From Paenibacillus durus (GTDB taxonomy: Bacteria; Bacillota; Bacilli; Paenibacillales; Paenibacillaceae), in contig NZ_CP009288.1 in NCBI RefSeq assembly GCF_000756615.1, positions 2,046,001 to 2,110,000 on the forward strand: a stretch of 64,000 bases of DNA, in the 5' to 3' direction. Below the pieces are notes generated by a model. It was given only the letters and a program-made list of their open reading frames with translations. It did no database searches and was not told where the DNA came from. Position numbers and translations under genes: made by a program. Below, piece by piece: positions 31,187-39,033 of this stretch. Each line of letters starts with the position of its first letter. The first letter of the stretch is position 1.

Positions 31187-32556
31187 ATATCATCCCTCCT
31201 GCGGAATTTGCTGAGGTATAGGCAGTGCTCCAGAATATGCTCGATGGAGGCCTTGCCTTCAGCGCGCAGGGACGGATGGCGAAAGATGGACCGTCCGGGT
31301 TTGGCATTGGCCTCGAACATCCAGATATCTTCATCCTGGTCGATACCGAGATCGAAGCCGATTTCGCCAATCAGATGACGGTGCTGGAATTCCAGTGATT
31401 CCGCCAGCCGGATGGCCGTCTGCTTCGCCCGCTGCAGAACCTCGTCGGATTTGGCTCCGAATACGCGGCCGAGCGCCTGCTGCGGTGTAAGTAGGGAGCC
31501 GCCGTTCTTCAGATGGGTGGTTACGCTGCCTCGTCCGGCTTTTTTCGCTCCGATCCCGACTACGACCCACTGGTTGCTGCCGTTCTTGTGCATATGGAAC
31601 CGGAAGTCAATCGGACAGCCGTCGATTTCGATCAGGCGAATGCCCTGCTGAACGACGTAGCTGTGCAGGCTGCGCCCATGGCGGGACCGCAGCTGCCGCA
31701 TCAGGCTGTCGAAGGTGGAAAAGCGAAGCAGCACATTTTTGCCTCCCCGGCGGTAACGGGCGAAATAGCCGCGTTTGGGCAGATAAGTCAGGCGGTAAAT
31801 GCCGTGGCCTAGACTGCCGGCCGAAGGCTTGTAGTAGACAAAATGATGGCGCTCAAGCATATCCTTAATCAAGTCGGGCTCCGGGCTGCTGTGCGTTTCG
31901 GGCACGTATTGGCTGGCGAAGCTGTCGCCCTCAAGCAGCCGGTAAATATCGGATTTATTAAAAAAGCTCCAGTTGAAAAAAGGGATTTTCTTGCGGGTAA
32001 ACCGATCCCGAAGCTGGTTGATCGCCGGGGAGGTTTCCGCCCGCCTGCTGGGCAGCCGGTTGTAGATGACATCGGGCAGAGGCACCATCTTGCGCTCGAA
32101 CTTGCCGTTCTCCGTCAGAAAATAACCATACACGCGCTCCTGCTGCCAATTAATGTCACGGGGCATGAACGCGAATATATAGCACATGTTGCTGCCTTGG
32201 CGCAGCAGTTGCTTGATGAAGCCCGTTCGGGAACCGAACGGCTGACCCGAAGAAGACGGACCGTCAGACAGGACTCCAACGAGCGGGCCGAGCTGAACTT
32301 CGTCGTTCTGAAGGTTGCGTAAGTAGACGCTGCCCGATTTAGGCACTTTGATAGCATTTTGGACGCCCGAAGCCAGAAAAAGATGCTTGCCGGCGCGCTT
32401 AATTGGTTTAACCACCGCCGGAATGGCGTCTTTGCCGAGCCGCAGCCGGATGTTCTTCTTCCCGGACAGCTTCAGGCTTTTCATCAGCGACCCCGAGATG
32501 TATACGACCCTTTGGGGCTGCTTGGTGAAATGGACATTGCAAAATGTGAGACCCAT
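31183..32556 (-). CDS. ATP-grasp protein, YheC/YheD family, long form (array member 3)
   Basis: A 457-residue long-form paralogue with an extra ~90-residue N-terminal beta-rich domain (MGLTFCNVHFTKQPQ..., VYLRNLQNDEVQLGPLVGVL) before the common core. Core motifs: FVYYKPSAGSLGHGIYRL, YVVQQGIRLIEIDG, DFRFHMHKNGSNQWV, THLKNGGSLL, GEIGFDLGIDQDEDIWMFEA followed by NAKPGR. It has AAGGAGG before ATG 32556 and starts one base before the upstream gene ends at 32557, so it is coupled. Probably mother-cell expressed with the rest of the array. Confidence 0.87.
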   Translation of the reverse strand: MGLTFCNVHFTKQPQRVVYISGSLMKSLKLSGKKNIRLRLGKDAIPAVVKPIKRAGKHLFLASGVQNAIKVPKSGSVYLRNLQNDEVQLGPLVGVLSDGPSSSGQPFGSRTGFIKQLLRQGSNMCYIFAFMPRDINWQQERVYGYFLTENGKFERKMVPLPDVIYNRLPSRRAETSPAINQLRDRFTRKKIPFFNWSFFNKSDIYRLLEGDSFASQYVPETHSSPEPDLIKDMLERHHFVYYKPSAGSLGHGIYRLTYLPKRGYFARYRRGGKNVLLRFSTFDSLMRQLRSRHGRSLHSYVVQQGIRLIEIDGCPIDFRFHMHKNGSNQWVVVGIGAKKAGRGSVTTHLKNGGSLLTPQQALGRVFGAKSDEVLQRAKQTAIRLAESLEFQHRHLIGEIGFDLGIDQDEDIWMFEANAKPGRSIFRHPSLRAEGKASIEHILEHCLYLSKFRRRDDM

Positions 32557-33732
32557 TTATGAATCCTCCTTAGGCACCATAGATATCAATTTTCCGGATA
32601 ATCCGTACCCGCCTGCGGCGGTGCGGAGCGATCGCCGCCGTGTCAGCAGCAGATACCTTGCGTAAGAAAGCGGGTTTTCGGCCGAGCGCCGTGCTGCTTC
32701 TTGATCGCCAGTCAGCGTGAAGGCCGAGCGGCCCGGCTTGGAGTTTGCCTCCAGCAGCCAGATCCGGCCACCGGGATCGATGCCGAAATCAAGCCCGAGC
32801 TCGCCGAGCCGGCCGCAACCTGCCTCCAGCAGCGGCGGAAGGAAAGCAGCCGTAAGCGTAAGCTCTCTTAAAATGTCTGCCGCCGCCCCGCCGTATTGCT
32901 TCCGCAAAAAGGAGGCGGGATGCACCGCAGTTCCTCCGCCGTGAAGGTTCGAGGTAAGCGACCCGCGCGGGCCAAGGCGGACCGCCATGCCGGCGAGCGT
33001 CCAGCGTCCGCCGCCGTCCTTCTGCATAAGCACGCGGACATCGAACGGCTGTCCGCCGGTGCCGCTCAATTGCAGGAACGGCTGCATGATAAAGCCTTGG
33101 CCGCCGATAAAGCGGTCAATCCATTCAAGCCCCCTGCGGCGGTCCTCAAAGCCTCGGATGATCTCGCGGTTCTGACCGTCCCGGCCTCTTGCAAGAAGTC
33201 CTCCGGGCGACGCTGCCCAGGGCGACGCATGCAGGGTACGCTTTCCGTGTGTGCCTGCCCGGGGTTTCAAAAAGACCCCGTCTTCTCTTTCCGCGAGCAT
33301 GAGCTCCAGGCCGCGGCTGCCATCATATCGTTTAGTCTCGGGCAGCAGTGCGGATGCTCTGCGGTTTCGCTGCAATATTTCATGTACCTTCCATTTGTCC
33401 GGCAGCCCCCGAGACCATGCCAGGCTGCTCGCCAGCGCATTCAGGGCCCGGGAGGTACTGCGTCTTTCTTCCGGGCTCCGGCAGAACATCCGGTTATATA
33501 CAATGTCAGGCGCCGCCGATGTGGCTGCATGCCATTCTTCGCCGCTCCGGATGAACCCGCTCACCGTCCGTCCATCCTCCGACACGCCATCCGGCGTGAA
33601 TATAATAACGCGCAGACCGTATTTAGGAGCGGCCCGGCAGAGCAGGCTGCAGAAGAGGGGCTCAGCTACCGGTGAATCCTTGCCGCCCCCTCCGTTTAGG
33701 ACGCCGAGACAGCCCAGTTCGCTCACAGGCAT
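32557..33732 (-). CDS. ATP-grasp protein, YheC/YheD family (array member 2)
   Basis: A 391-residue short-form paralogue that is markedly richer in Arg, Gly and Ala than its neighbours. Motifs: GCLGVLNGGGGKDSP, GVFLKPRAGTHGKRTL, DVRVLMQKDGGGRWTLAGMA, TSNLHGGGTAV and LGLDFGIDPGGRIWLLEANS followed by KPGR. The frame is open to 33756, but ATAAGGAGG directly before ATG 33732 (MPVSELGCLG) decides the start, 11 bases after the upstream stop. The Arg-rich C-terminal tail (LLLTRRRSLR) is distinctive. Confidence 0.85.
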   Translation of the reverse strand: MPVSELGCLGVLNGGGGKDSPVAEPLFCSLLCRAAPKYGLRVIIFTPDGVSEDGRTVSGFIRSGEEWHAATSAAPDIVYNRMFCRSPEERRSTSRALNALASSLAWSRGLPDKWKVHEILQRNRRASALLPETKRYDGSRGLELMLAEREDGVFLKPRAGTHGKRTLHASPWAASPGGLLARGRDGQNREIIRGFEDRRRGLEWIDRFIGGQGFIMQPFLQLSGTGGQPFDVRVLMQKDGGGRWTLAGMAVRLGPRGSLTSNLHGGGTAVHPASFLRKQYGGAAADILRELTLTAAFLPPLLEAGCGRLGELGLDFGIDPGGRIWLLEANSKPGRSAFTLTGDQEAARRSAENPLSYARYLLLTRRRSLRTAAGGYGLSGKLISMVPKEDS

Positions 33733-33742
33733 AGCGTCCTCC

Positions 33743-35110
33743 TTATATACCGGCAAGGTAGCGGCAGTATTGGATCATCTGTTTGACGGATGGCCTGATT
33801 TTTGTTTCGTGCAGCGGAGTGTTGTCGTTCTTAGATGGTTTGGAATTGACTTCCAGCAGCCAGATTCGTCCGGATTGATCCATTCCGAGATCGATGCCCA
33901 GTTCGCCGAAATGGGCGGGAATGTGGGCCTCGACTCCTTTGGCTATGGCCAGTGCCGCCTTCGGAAGCTGAAGATTCGCACTTTCCTTGGTGCCGGGCGG
34001 AATAGAGCTTTTGCCAATCGCCTCACGGACGGTACTGAGGCTGCCGCCCCGGGCCAGGTTCGAGACGAAGTGGTTGTTCCCGGCGGTGCGGGCGACAATC
34101 GAGGTGACATGCCATTTCCCGGTGCCGTTCTTTTGCACAAGCGCGCGGAAATCGACCGGCCTGCGTCCGATTTCCATCAGAGGCAGGCCCTGCTGGATCT
34201 GAAAGCGGGTGGTCTTCATCTTTGGGGCGATGGCTTGATACAATTTGGTAAGACTCGGATAGATCTGCTTGCGGGTGCCCATTGGAGTTGTGGACTGCAG
34301 CCTGTAGCCGCCGCCTTCTTCACGGGAAACCCGCAGAATGCCTTTGCCGAGGCTGCCGCGGACGGGCTTAAGGAACACAACGGGGTAATGCCCGCACATT
34401 TTCTTAAGGGTCGCAAATCCGCTGAGCGAGTGGGACTCCGGCAAGTACCGCTGGAGGGCGGGATCATGCCGCAGAGCTTCGAACACCTCTGTCTTGTCGA
34501 GGAATTTTTCATTGAAGAAATGGGTGCCGTACCGAGATTTTACTTCCGCCAAAAAATGCTGTACGCTAGGTTTATTCTCTGCTTTACGCGTCGTAAGCCT
34601 GTTATTGATGACGTCGGCGACGGGCAGCTTCGATCTTTTCCAGCCCTCGTCATACACCCAGCCCGAAATCGTGGAACCGGTGCTTTCCAGCGCTTCGGGC
34701 GTAAAGAAATAGACAAAAGCTCCTTGCGCACGGCAAGCGTTCGTCAATTCACGGCAGAACAGGGTGATCGGACCGAACAGCCTCTCGGGATGCTCGGGAT
34801 GCTCCCGGCTGACGAGCACGCCGATCAGCGGCCCGAGCCGGAGGATCCGGCTTCCTGAACTGTAGGAGGCGTTCAGAACATTCCGGGCCCTCCACCCGGT
34901 CTTTCGCGCCAAGCCTTCGCTGACGCGCAGGCTGTCGGATTTAGGGGCCGGTATGACAGTGACCTCCTGACGGAAAGAACCGAAGGACAGATAGACCGGT
35001 CCGTGCGCGGGGATTTTGAGTTTTTTGATGAGCCGGTCGCCGAGCATAACAGCGTTCTCCTGCAGAATGCCCGAGTGCACCGTATGGACCGGGATCTTTA
35101 GCTTTGACAT
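33743..35110 (-). CDS. ATP-grasp protein, YheC/YheD family, long form (array member 1)
   Basis: A 455-residue long-form paralogue and first gene of the array. The N-terminal ~95 residues (MSKLKIPVHTVHSG..., VYLSFGSFRQEVTVIPAP) form an extra domain like that of member 3. The core has VVFLKPVRGSLGKGILRV, IQQGLPLMEIGRRPVDFRAL, VSNLARGGSLS and LGIDLGMDQSGRIWLLEVNS followed by KPSK. ATG 35110 follows CGGAAGGAGAT. A sigma-K-like promoter lies about 70 bases upstream; yheA is divergent on the other side, matching the yhe neighbourhood of Bacillus. Confidence 0.87.
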   Translation of the reverse strand: MSKLKIPVHTVHSGILQENAVMLGDRLIKKLKIPAHGPVYLSFGSFRQEVTVIPAPKSDSLRVSEGLARKTGWRARNVLNASYSSGSRILRLGPLIGVLVSREHPEHPERLFGPITLFCRELTNACRAQGAFVYFFTPEALESTGSTISGWVYDEGWKRSKLPVADVINNRLTTRKAENKPSVQHFLAEVKSRYGTHFFNEKFLDKTEVFEALRHDPALQRYLPESHSLSGFATLKKMCGHYPVVFLKPVRGSLGKGILRVSREEGGGYRLQSTTPMGTRKQIYPSLTKLYQAIAPKMKTTRFQIQQGLPLMEIGRRPVDFRALVQKNGTGKWHVTSIVARTAGNNHFVSNLARGGSLSTVREAIGKSSIPPGTKESANLQLPKAALAIAKGVEAHIPAHFGELGIDLGMDQSGRIWLLEVNSKPSKNDNTPLHETKIRPSVKQMIQYCRYLAGI

Positions 35111-35175
35111 CGTGGATCTCCTTCCGATAGGCAGCGTGATGCGGGCTGTTAGACAGCTGAGGTCTACATATCATT

Positions 35176-35204
35176 CATCATATGGAGTCATACGCCCCTT
35201 GGTG
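35176..35204 (-). promoter_or_regulatory. Sigma-K-like promoter of the ATP-grasp array
   Basis: Read on the minus strand: CACC (35204-35201), a spacer of exactly 16, then CATATGATG (35184-35176). This fits the late mother-cell sigma-K consensus mACm-N16-CATAnnnTA except for the last base. It suits a spore-coat function. Confidence 0.45.
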
Positions 35205-35338
35205 ATTGCCCCATCGTCCGAGAGGTCCCTTACTCACAAGGGAGGCATAGATTTAAGGCGCTAAACGAAGGCTTGTTAAGCAGGATTTGCGAAGTTACAC
35301 GGGATGTTATACTAACACAACTTTTAGGAGGGAAAGCC

Positions 35339-35683
35339 ATGAACATCTATGATAAGGCGCATGAATTGGCCCGGGCAATCAAGGAGAGCGGCGAGGTGGC
35401 GGACATTACCGCCGCGCTTAAGCTGGTGGAGGCCGACCCGGAGAGCAGCAGGATGCTGAACAATTTTCGCAGCAGCCAGCAGGAGCTTCAGGAGCGGATG
35501 ATGGCCGGGGAAATGCCGGCTCCGGAAGAGATGGAGAAGATGGAGAAGCTGTTCGAGGTGCTGAACCTGAACCTTGGCATCCGCCGCCTGTTCGAAGCGG
35601 AACGCCGCCTGAGCGTCGTCATCGAAGACGTGAACAAGATTATTTCCGGCAGCCTGGAGCATTTGTACGGAGCGGACGTCTAA
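35339..35683 (+). CDS. yheA: YlbF/YmcA family protein YheA
   Basis: A 114-residue, entirely helical protein of the YlbF/YmcA family (UPF0342), matching YheA: MNIYDKAHELARAIKESGE, MLNNFRSSQQELQERMMAGE and a C-terminal IEDVNKIISGSLEHLYG. The frame opens at 35273, but AGGAGGG before ATG 35339 decides the start. It is divergent from the ATP-grasp array, as yheA neighbours yheC/yheD in Bacillus. Family members act as scaffolds in RNA processing or development; the role of YheA itself is unclear. Confidence 0.87.
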   Translation: MNIYDKAHELARAIKESGEVADITAALKLVEADPESSRMLNNFRSSQQELQERMMAGEMPAPEEMEKMEKLFEVLNLNLGIRRLFEAERRLSVVIEDVNKIISGSLEHLYGADV

Positions 35684-35838
35684 GATACCTCGGGAAAATG
35701 GCGGCGGACTACTAATCAATAACTCCCCGTCCTGTCCTTGTCCGCGAACTGCGGCATTTTGTACGACTTGTCTCATAATCCCGGCCGTGCGCTCATAGAG
35801 TAGAGTATAGATTCATTACGAAGGAGCTGGCTGGAGAA

Positions 35839-36120
35839 ATGAGAAAAAGAAACAAGTTCAAGCATGTGCTTTACCTGATCCTGGCGCTGGTCATGCTGCT
35901 GTATGCGCTGCCGAGATTGTCGCCGGACGGGCCGGCGCCGGTGTTCGTGTTCGGGGCGTTGTGGGTCGCTTTTGCCCTGCTCGTGATTGCCGCCCATCTC
36001 CATTTTATTATCGGGGTGGACGAGGAGAAGGCGAAGCGGCTGGAAGCGGTGCGCAAGGCGAAGCTTAAGATGTGGCAGGAAAAATGGGACGAAAAAGGCA
36101 GAGCGGCCCAAAGACTATAG
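35839..36120 (+). CDS. Small membrane protein
   Basis: A 93-residue protein with a basic N-terminus (MRKRNKFKH), two membrane helices (VLYLILALVMLLYAL and VFVFGALWVAFALLVIAAHL) and a charged helical C-terminal tail (EEKAKRLEAVRKAKLKMWQE). No family recognised. ATG 35839 follows GAGCTGGCTGGAGAA. It is followed by a terminator, so monocistronic or downstream of yheA. Confidence 0.7.
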   Translation: MRKRNKFKHVLYLILALVMLLYALPRLSPDGPAPVFVFGALWVAFALLVIAAHLHFIIGVDEEKAKRLEAVRKAKLKMWQEKWDEKGRAAQRL

Positions 36121-36130
36121 CCCTTTTGGC

Positions 36131-36167
36131 ATACGGCCTGTCCGGCATAATCCGGCGGGCCGTTTTT
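36131..36167 (+). terminator. Intrinsic terminator
   Basis: ACGGCC ... GGCCGT outer stem with inner CCGG pairs and a following TTTTTG, about ten bases after the small membrane protein gene. Confidence 0.65.
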
Positions 36168-36209
36168 GAGTTGAACCGGAACCGCGGCGGCATGAGACTC
36201 AGGAATCAT

Positions 36210-36239
36210 TTGACGTTCGTACCCGATTGCGACTACAAT
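36210..36239 (+). promoter_or_regulatory. ytoI promoter
   Basis: TTGACG (36210-36215), 18-base spacer, TACAAT (36234-36239), 44 bases before the TTG start of ytoI. Confidence 0.6.
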
Positions 36240-36282
36240 ACAGATACAGTGTAGTACAGTTTTGGGGTCGGGGGTGTAACAG

Positions 36283-37617
36283 TTGGAAAATCAAGGCGAT
36301 GCAGTCACAAAGCACGAACAACTGCTGCAGCATATTGAAAACTTAAAGGTGGGCTCTAAAATATCGGTCCGCAAGCTGGCGAGGGAAATGGCTGTCAGCG
36401 AGGGAACGGCATACCGGGCGGTCAAGGAAGCGGAGAACTTGGGTATTGTCATTACCAAGGAGCGTATTGGAACCGTCCGGGTAGAAAAGAAGCCCCGGGG
36501 CATCTCAGAGCAGCTTACGTTCGGCGATGTGGTTGACATTGTCGAGGGACATGTGCTCGGAGGCGTGAACGGACTGGACAAGCCTCTGCATAAATATGTA
36601 ATCGGCGCGATGAAGATCGACGCGATGATCCGCTATATTGACGCGGACAGCCTGCTGATCGTCGGCAACCGCGACGATGTGCATTCGCTGGCGCTGGAGC
36701 AGGGCGCGGGTGTGCTTGTGACCGGCGGCTTCGGGACGAGCCGCGAGGTTAAGGAACTGGCGGACAAGCTTGATCTTCCGGTCATTTCTTCCCGCCACGA
36801 TACCTTTACCGTGGCCTATATGATCAACCGCGCGATTTTTGACAGATTAATCAAGAAAAAGATTATGCTTATCGAGGATATTGTCGACCGTAAGCCGCGA
36901 ATCAACACGCTGAAAATATCCAGCACGGCCGGCGAGCTGCTTCGTCTCTCCAAGGAGAGCGGGGAACAGCGGTTTCCCGTCACGGATGAATGGAACCGCG
37001 TCATCGGCATCATCGGCCGCCGTGACGTGGAGGATCTGCCGAAGGACCAGACCATCGAGAAGATGATGGTCCGAGGTCCTATTACGGCGGGCCTGCAGAC
37101 ATCGCTTGCCTCGGCGGCCCAAATCATGATGTGGGAGGGCATTGATTTTCTGCCCATCATTGACCGCAACCGCAAGCTGGTCGGCTCGCTTACCCGCAAA
37201 GAAGTGCTCCAGAGCCTGAGGGATGTGCGCAATCAGCCGCAGCTCGGGGAGACCTTCGACCATCTCATATGGAACGGGTTCGCCGAGGAGCGGAACGGGG
37301 AGGGCAAGCTGTTCTTCCACGGCTTTATCACTCCGCAGATGGCGACGGATTTAGGTACGATATCCGAAGGGGTTATTTCCACACTGATGATGCATTCCGC
37401 ATTCAAGGCGGCCAAGGATATAACCGGGAGCGATCATGTGCTCGATAATATGTCCACCTATTTTGTGCGGCCGGTCCAGATTGAGGACTCCGTTATCGTG
37501 ACGCCAAGGCTGCTCGAGAGCAGCCGCCGGACCTGCAAGCTGGAAATCGAGATCACCCACCACGACAGCTTGGTCGCCAAATCCGTGCTGATGCTGCAAT
37601 CGATCGATCATGGATAG
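36283..37617 (+). CDS. ytoI: HTH-DRTGG-CBS-thioesterase multidomain protein YtoI
   Basis: A 444-residue protein matching YtoI: N-terminal winged helix (residues ~10-70, KISVRKLAREMAVSEGTAYRA), DRTGG domain (~75-190), paired CBS motifs (~200-315, VTDEWNRVIGIIGRRDV and FLPIIDRNRKLVGSLTRKEV) and a C-terminal hot-dog/thioesterase-like domain (~320-440). CBS and DRTGG domains sense nucleotides, so it is probably a nucleotide-responsive regulator or acyl-CoA enzyme; unproven. The start is TTG 36283. In Bacillus ytoI adjoins ytpI; here 5.5 kb of other DNA separates them. Confidence 0.88.
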   Translation: MENQGDAVTKHEQLLQHIENLKVGSKISVRKLAREMAVSEGTAYRAVKEAENLGIVITKERIGTVRVEKKPRGISEQLTFGDVVDIVEGHVLGGVNGLDKPLHKYVIGAMKIDAMIRYIDADSLLIVGNRDDVHSLALEQGAGVLVTGGFGTSREVKELADKLDLPVISSRHDTFTVAYMINRAIFDRLIKKKIMLIEDIVDRKPRINTLKISSTAGELLRLSKESGEQRFPVTDEWNRVIGIIGRRDVEDLPKDQTIEKMMVRGPITAGLQTSLASAAQIMMWEGIDFLPIIDRNRKLVGSLTRKEVLQSLRDVRNQPQLGETFDHLIWNGFAEERNGEGKLFFHGFITPQMATDLGTISEGVISTLMMHSAFKAAKDITGSDHVLDNMSTYFVRPVQIEDSVIVTPRLLESSRRTCKLEIEITHHDSLVAKSVLMLQSIDHG

Positions 37618-37655
37618 CCCAGCTAGGGAATTCCTCTACTGAACCGGGGCATTTA

Positions 37656-37693
37656 AGGACTTCGTCTTACTTAAGACGGGGTCCTTTTTTTTA
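37656..37693 (+). terminator. ytoI terminator
   Basis: Nested stems AAGGAC...GTCCTT and CGTCTT...AAGACG (37656-37687), then a run of eight T residues. Confidence 0.88.
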
Positions 37694-37694
37694 G

Positions 37695-37790
37695 ATTAAA
37701 GAGTTTATAAGTTTTCAGCGGAGCTGAACGATTCTTTAATCGCAAGAAAAACAACCGCTAATCAGGGATTAGTCAACTTCTTCGAGAAGA
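37695..37790 (+). repeat. Structured element similar in architecture to the intergenic repeat (copy 3)
   Basis: A perfect first stem GATTAAAGA (37695-37703) / TCTTTAATC (37734-37742) encloses a TTTATAAG word and an inner hairpin TTCAGC-GGA-GCTGAA. A second hairpin CTAATC-AGG-GATTAG (37759-37773) is flanked by AAGAAAAAC and CTTCTTCG. The layout (AAGA-NNN-TATAAG after the first arm; AAGAAAA ... CTTCTT around the second hairpin) matches the copy at 51214 although the stem sequences differ. Confidence 0.45.
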
Positions 37791-37945
37791 CTCCGATCCA
37801 GATGTTCTTAGGTGGGATTTAAGTAGGTGGAATTTAGGTAGGTGGACGGGGCCACCCGAATGGAAGCGGGGGATTCTTCTTCAGTTTAGGGGGCGTGGTG
37901 AAGCAAATAATGCAGAAAACCTGAAATTGTGCATCTTTTGGTCGA

Positions 37946-38230
37946 CTAAGAACACCTATTGTATAACACGCCTGCAAAAATGCAGGTTTGTTCCCATTCA
38001 GCCTCAAATTCAGTCAGAACAGCCTCAAATCCCTGTATAATTGCAGGTTTACTTTGAGAAAAAACATATTTGATCGAAAAAAGCTGCATTTTAGCTGTTT
38101 TGCAATGATGTTGAACTAAAATCACCACCCACCTGACCTGTCCCTTGATGTTAGAGCGATTGCCCGAATTCCTAACTCGGTTTGATGGAGGAATTGCCGA
38201 ATAGAAAAGCAAAAGCCAGCAAGTCTCCAA
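37946..38230 (-). other. Doubtful ORF in a long intergenic region
   Basis: A 94-codon minus-strand frame without a good ribosome site. The stretch KMQLFSIKYVFSQSKPAIIQ and following residues read somewhat like protein, but the DNA also contains two hairpins with the core TGCAGG and a duplicated CAGCCTCAAAT, so it may be a non-coding repeat. It lies in the 640-bp gap between ytoI and the M42 remnant. From 37806 to 37860 there are also three GTAGGTGG-like direct repeats. Confidence 0.2.
37971..38047. repeat. Paired CCTGCA/TGCAGG hairpins with duplicated spacer
   Basis: CCTGCA-AAAA-TGCAGG at 37971-37986 and CCTGTA-TAAT-TGCAGG at 38032-38047, separated by two copies of CAGCCTCAAAT. Both hairpins are followed by TTT. 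Confidence 0.45.
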
Positions 38231-38247
38231 TAACCGAAAGACTTGCT
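38218..38247. terminator. Hairpin terminator near the M42 remnant
   Basis: AGCAAGTCT (38218-38226) with AGACTTGCT (38239-38247), A-rich upstream and T-rich downstream. On the minus strand it follows the remnant's stop codon. Confidence 0.6.
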
Positions 38248-38258
38248 TCTTATCTTGT

Positions 38259-38795
38259 TTAGGAAGGTGGCCGTACCGCAGGTATATTCACTTCTAGGAC
38301 AGCTCCAGGTGTTAGATCGGCATGTGTTCCAGCGCCGCCAACCCCATGACCGTAGCTGCGCTCAATAAGGGTCTGCAGCGTCGTATGGTCAAGTCCTTCC
38401 ACCAGCTTGATCAGCAACTCGCTAGCCGCGTCGATATCATCGGCATGGATCATGGATGCGGAAGTATGAATATAACGGGAACAGGTGCCGACGATTACGG
38501 TGGAAGGCACGCCGATTCCCCTTACGTGAACCTGGCCTGCATACGTACCGCCATGGGAGAGAAAATATTGATATTTGATCCGGTGCGTATCCGCCGTATC
38601 CTGCACATATTAGAGCATCCCGCGATAGGTAATCATGGTCGGATCAAAGATGCGCAGCAGCGCGCCTTCTCCAAGCCGCCCGAACGCCTGCTTGTCCCCG
38701 GTCATATCTGAGGCGGCGCTTGCGTCAAGTCCGAAGAAAATATCCGGCTGAAAGAGGTTCACCGAAGTTTGCGCACCCCGCAACCCTCTAAAGGA
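38259..38795 (-). pseudogene. M42-family aminopeptidase remnant
   Basis: The minus strand reads as the C-terminal half of an M42 glutamyl-aminopeptidase-like metallopeptidase: GLRGAQTSVNLFQPDIFFGL, GEGALLRIFDPTMITYRGM, an in-frame TAA at about 38607, then YVQDTADTHRIKYQYFLSHG, GGTYAGQVHVRGIGVPSTV and CSRYIHTSASMIHADD. The usual GGTDAG is GGTYAG. The N-terminal half is missing: homology stops near 38785, where the surface-glycan region begins. So the gene carries a truncation plus a nonsense mutation. Confidence 0.8.
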
Positions 38796-39033
38796 TTAGT
38801 GGCAAGGTGTCTCTTAGGAGGAGAACGTTGCTCCGAAAGTTGTCATTTTCTGCATTATTATTGCCAACGTAAGAAAGTTTATCTTAGAATTGGAACAAAG
38901 TTAAAACGGTTTTCAGAAATTTTCCGATCTGCTTTCCCTTCTCTTGCAGAAGAGCCTATTCGTTGCCGATTTTCGGTTGTCGAACACGTAAAGATATGGA
39001 ACGCCCATATTTATTAACGGAAGGGATGAAGAA

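Noticed and set aside
33251..34858. 535-codon plus-strand ORF
   Set aside because: Lies antisense to two ATP-grasp genes that have clear motifs and ribosome sites; it is a by-product of GC-rich codon use.
38322..38711. 129-codon plus-strand ORF
   Set aside because: Antisense to the M42 peptidase remnant, whose residues match the family on the minus strand.
38769..39017. 82-codon ORF before the pyruvyltransferase gene
   Set aside because: No ribosome site, Cys/His/Arg-rich random-looking product, and it overlaps the end of the M42 remnant. An AGGAGGAG-TTG start at about 38830 gives only 14 codons.
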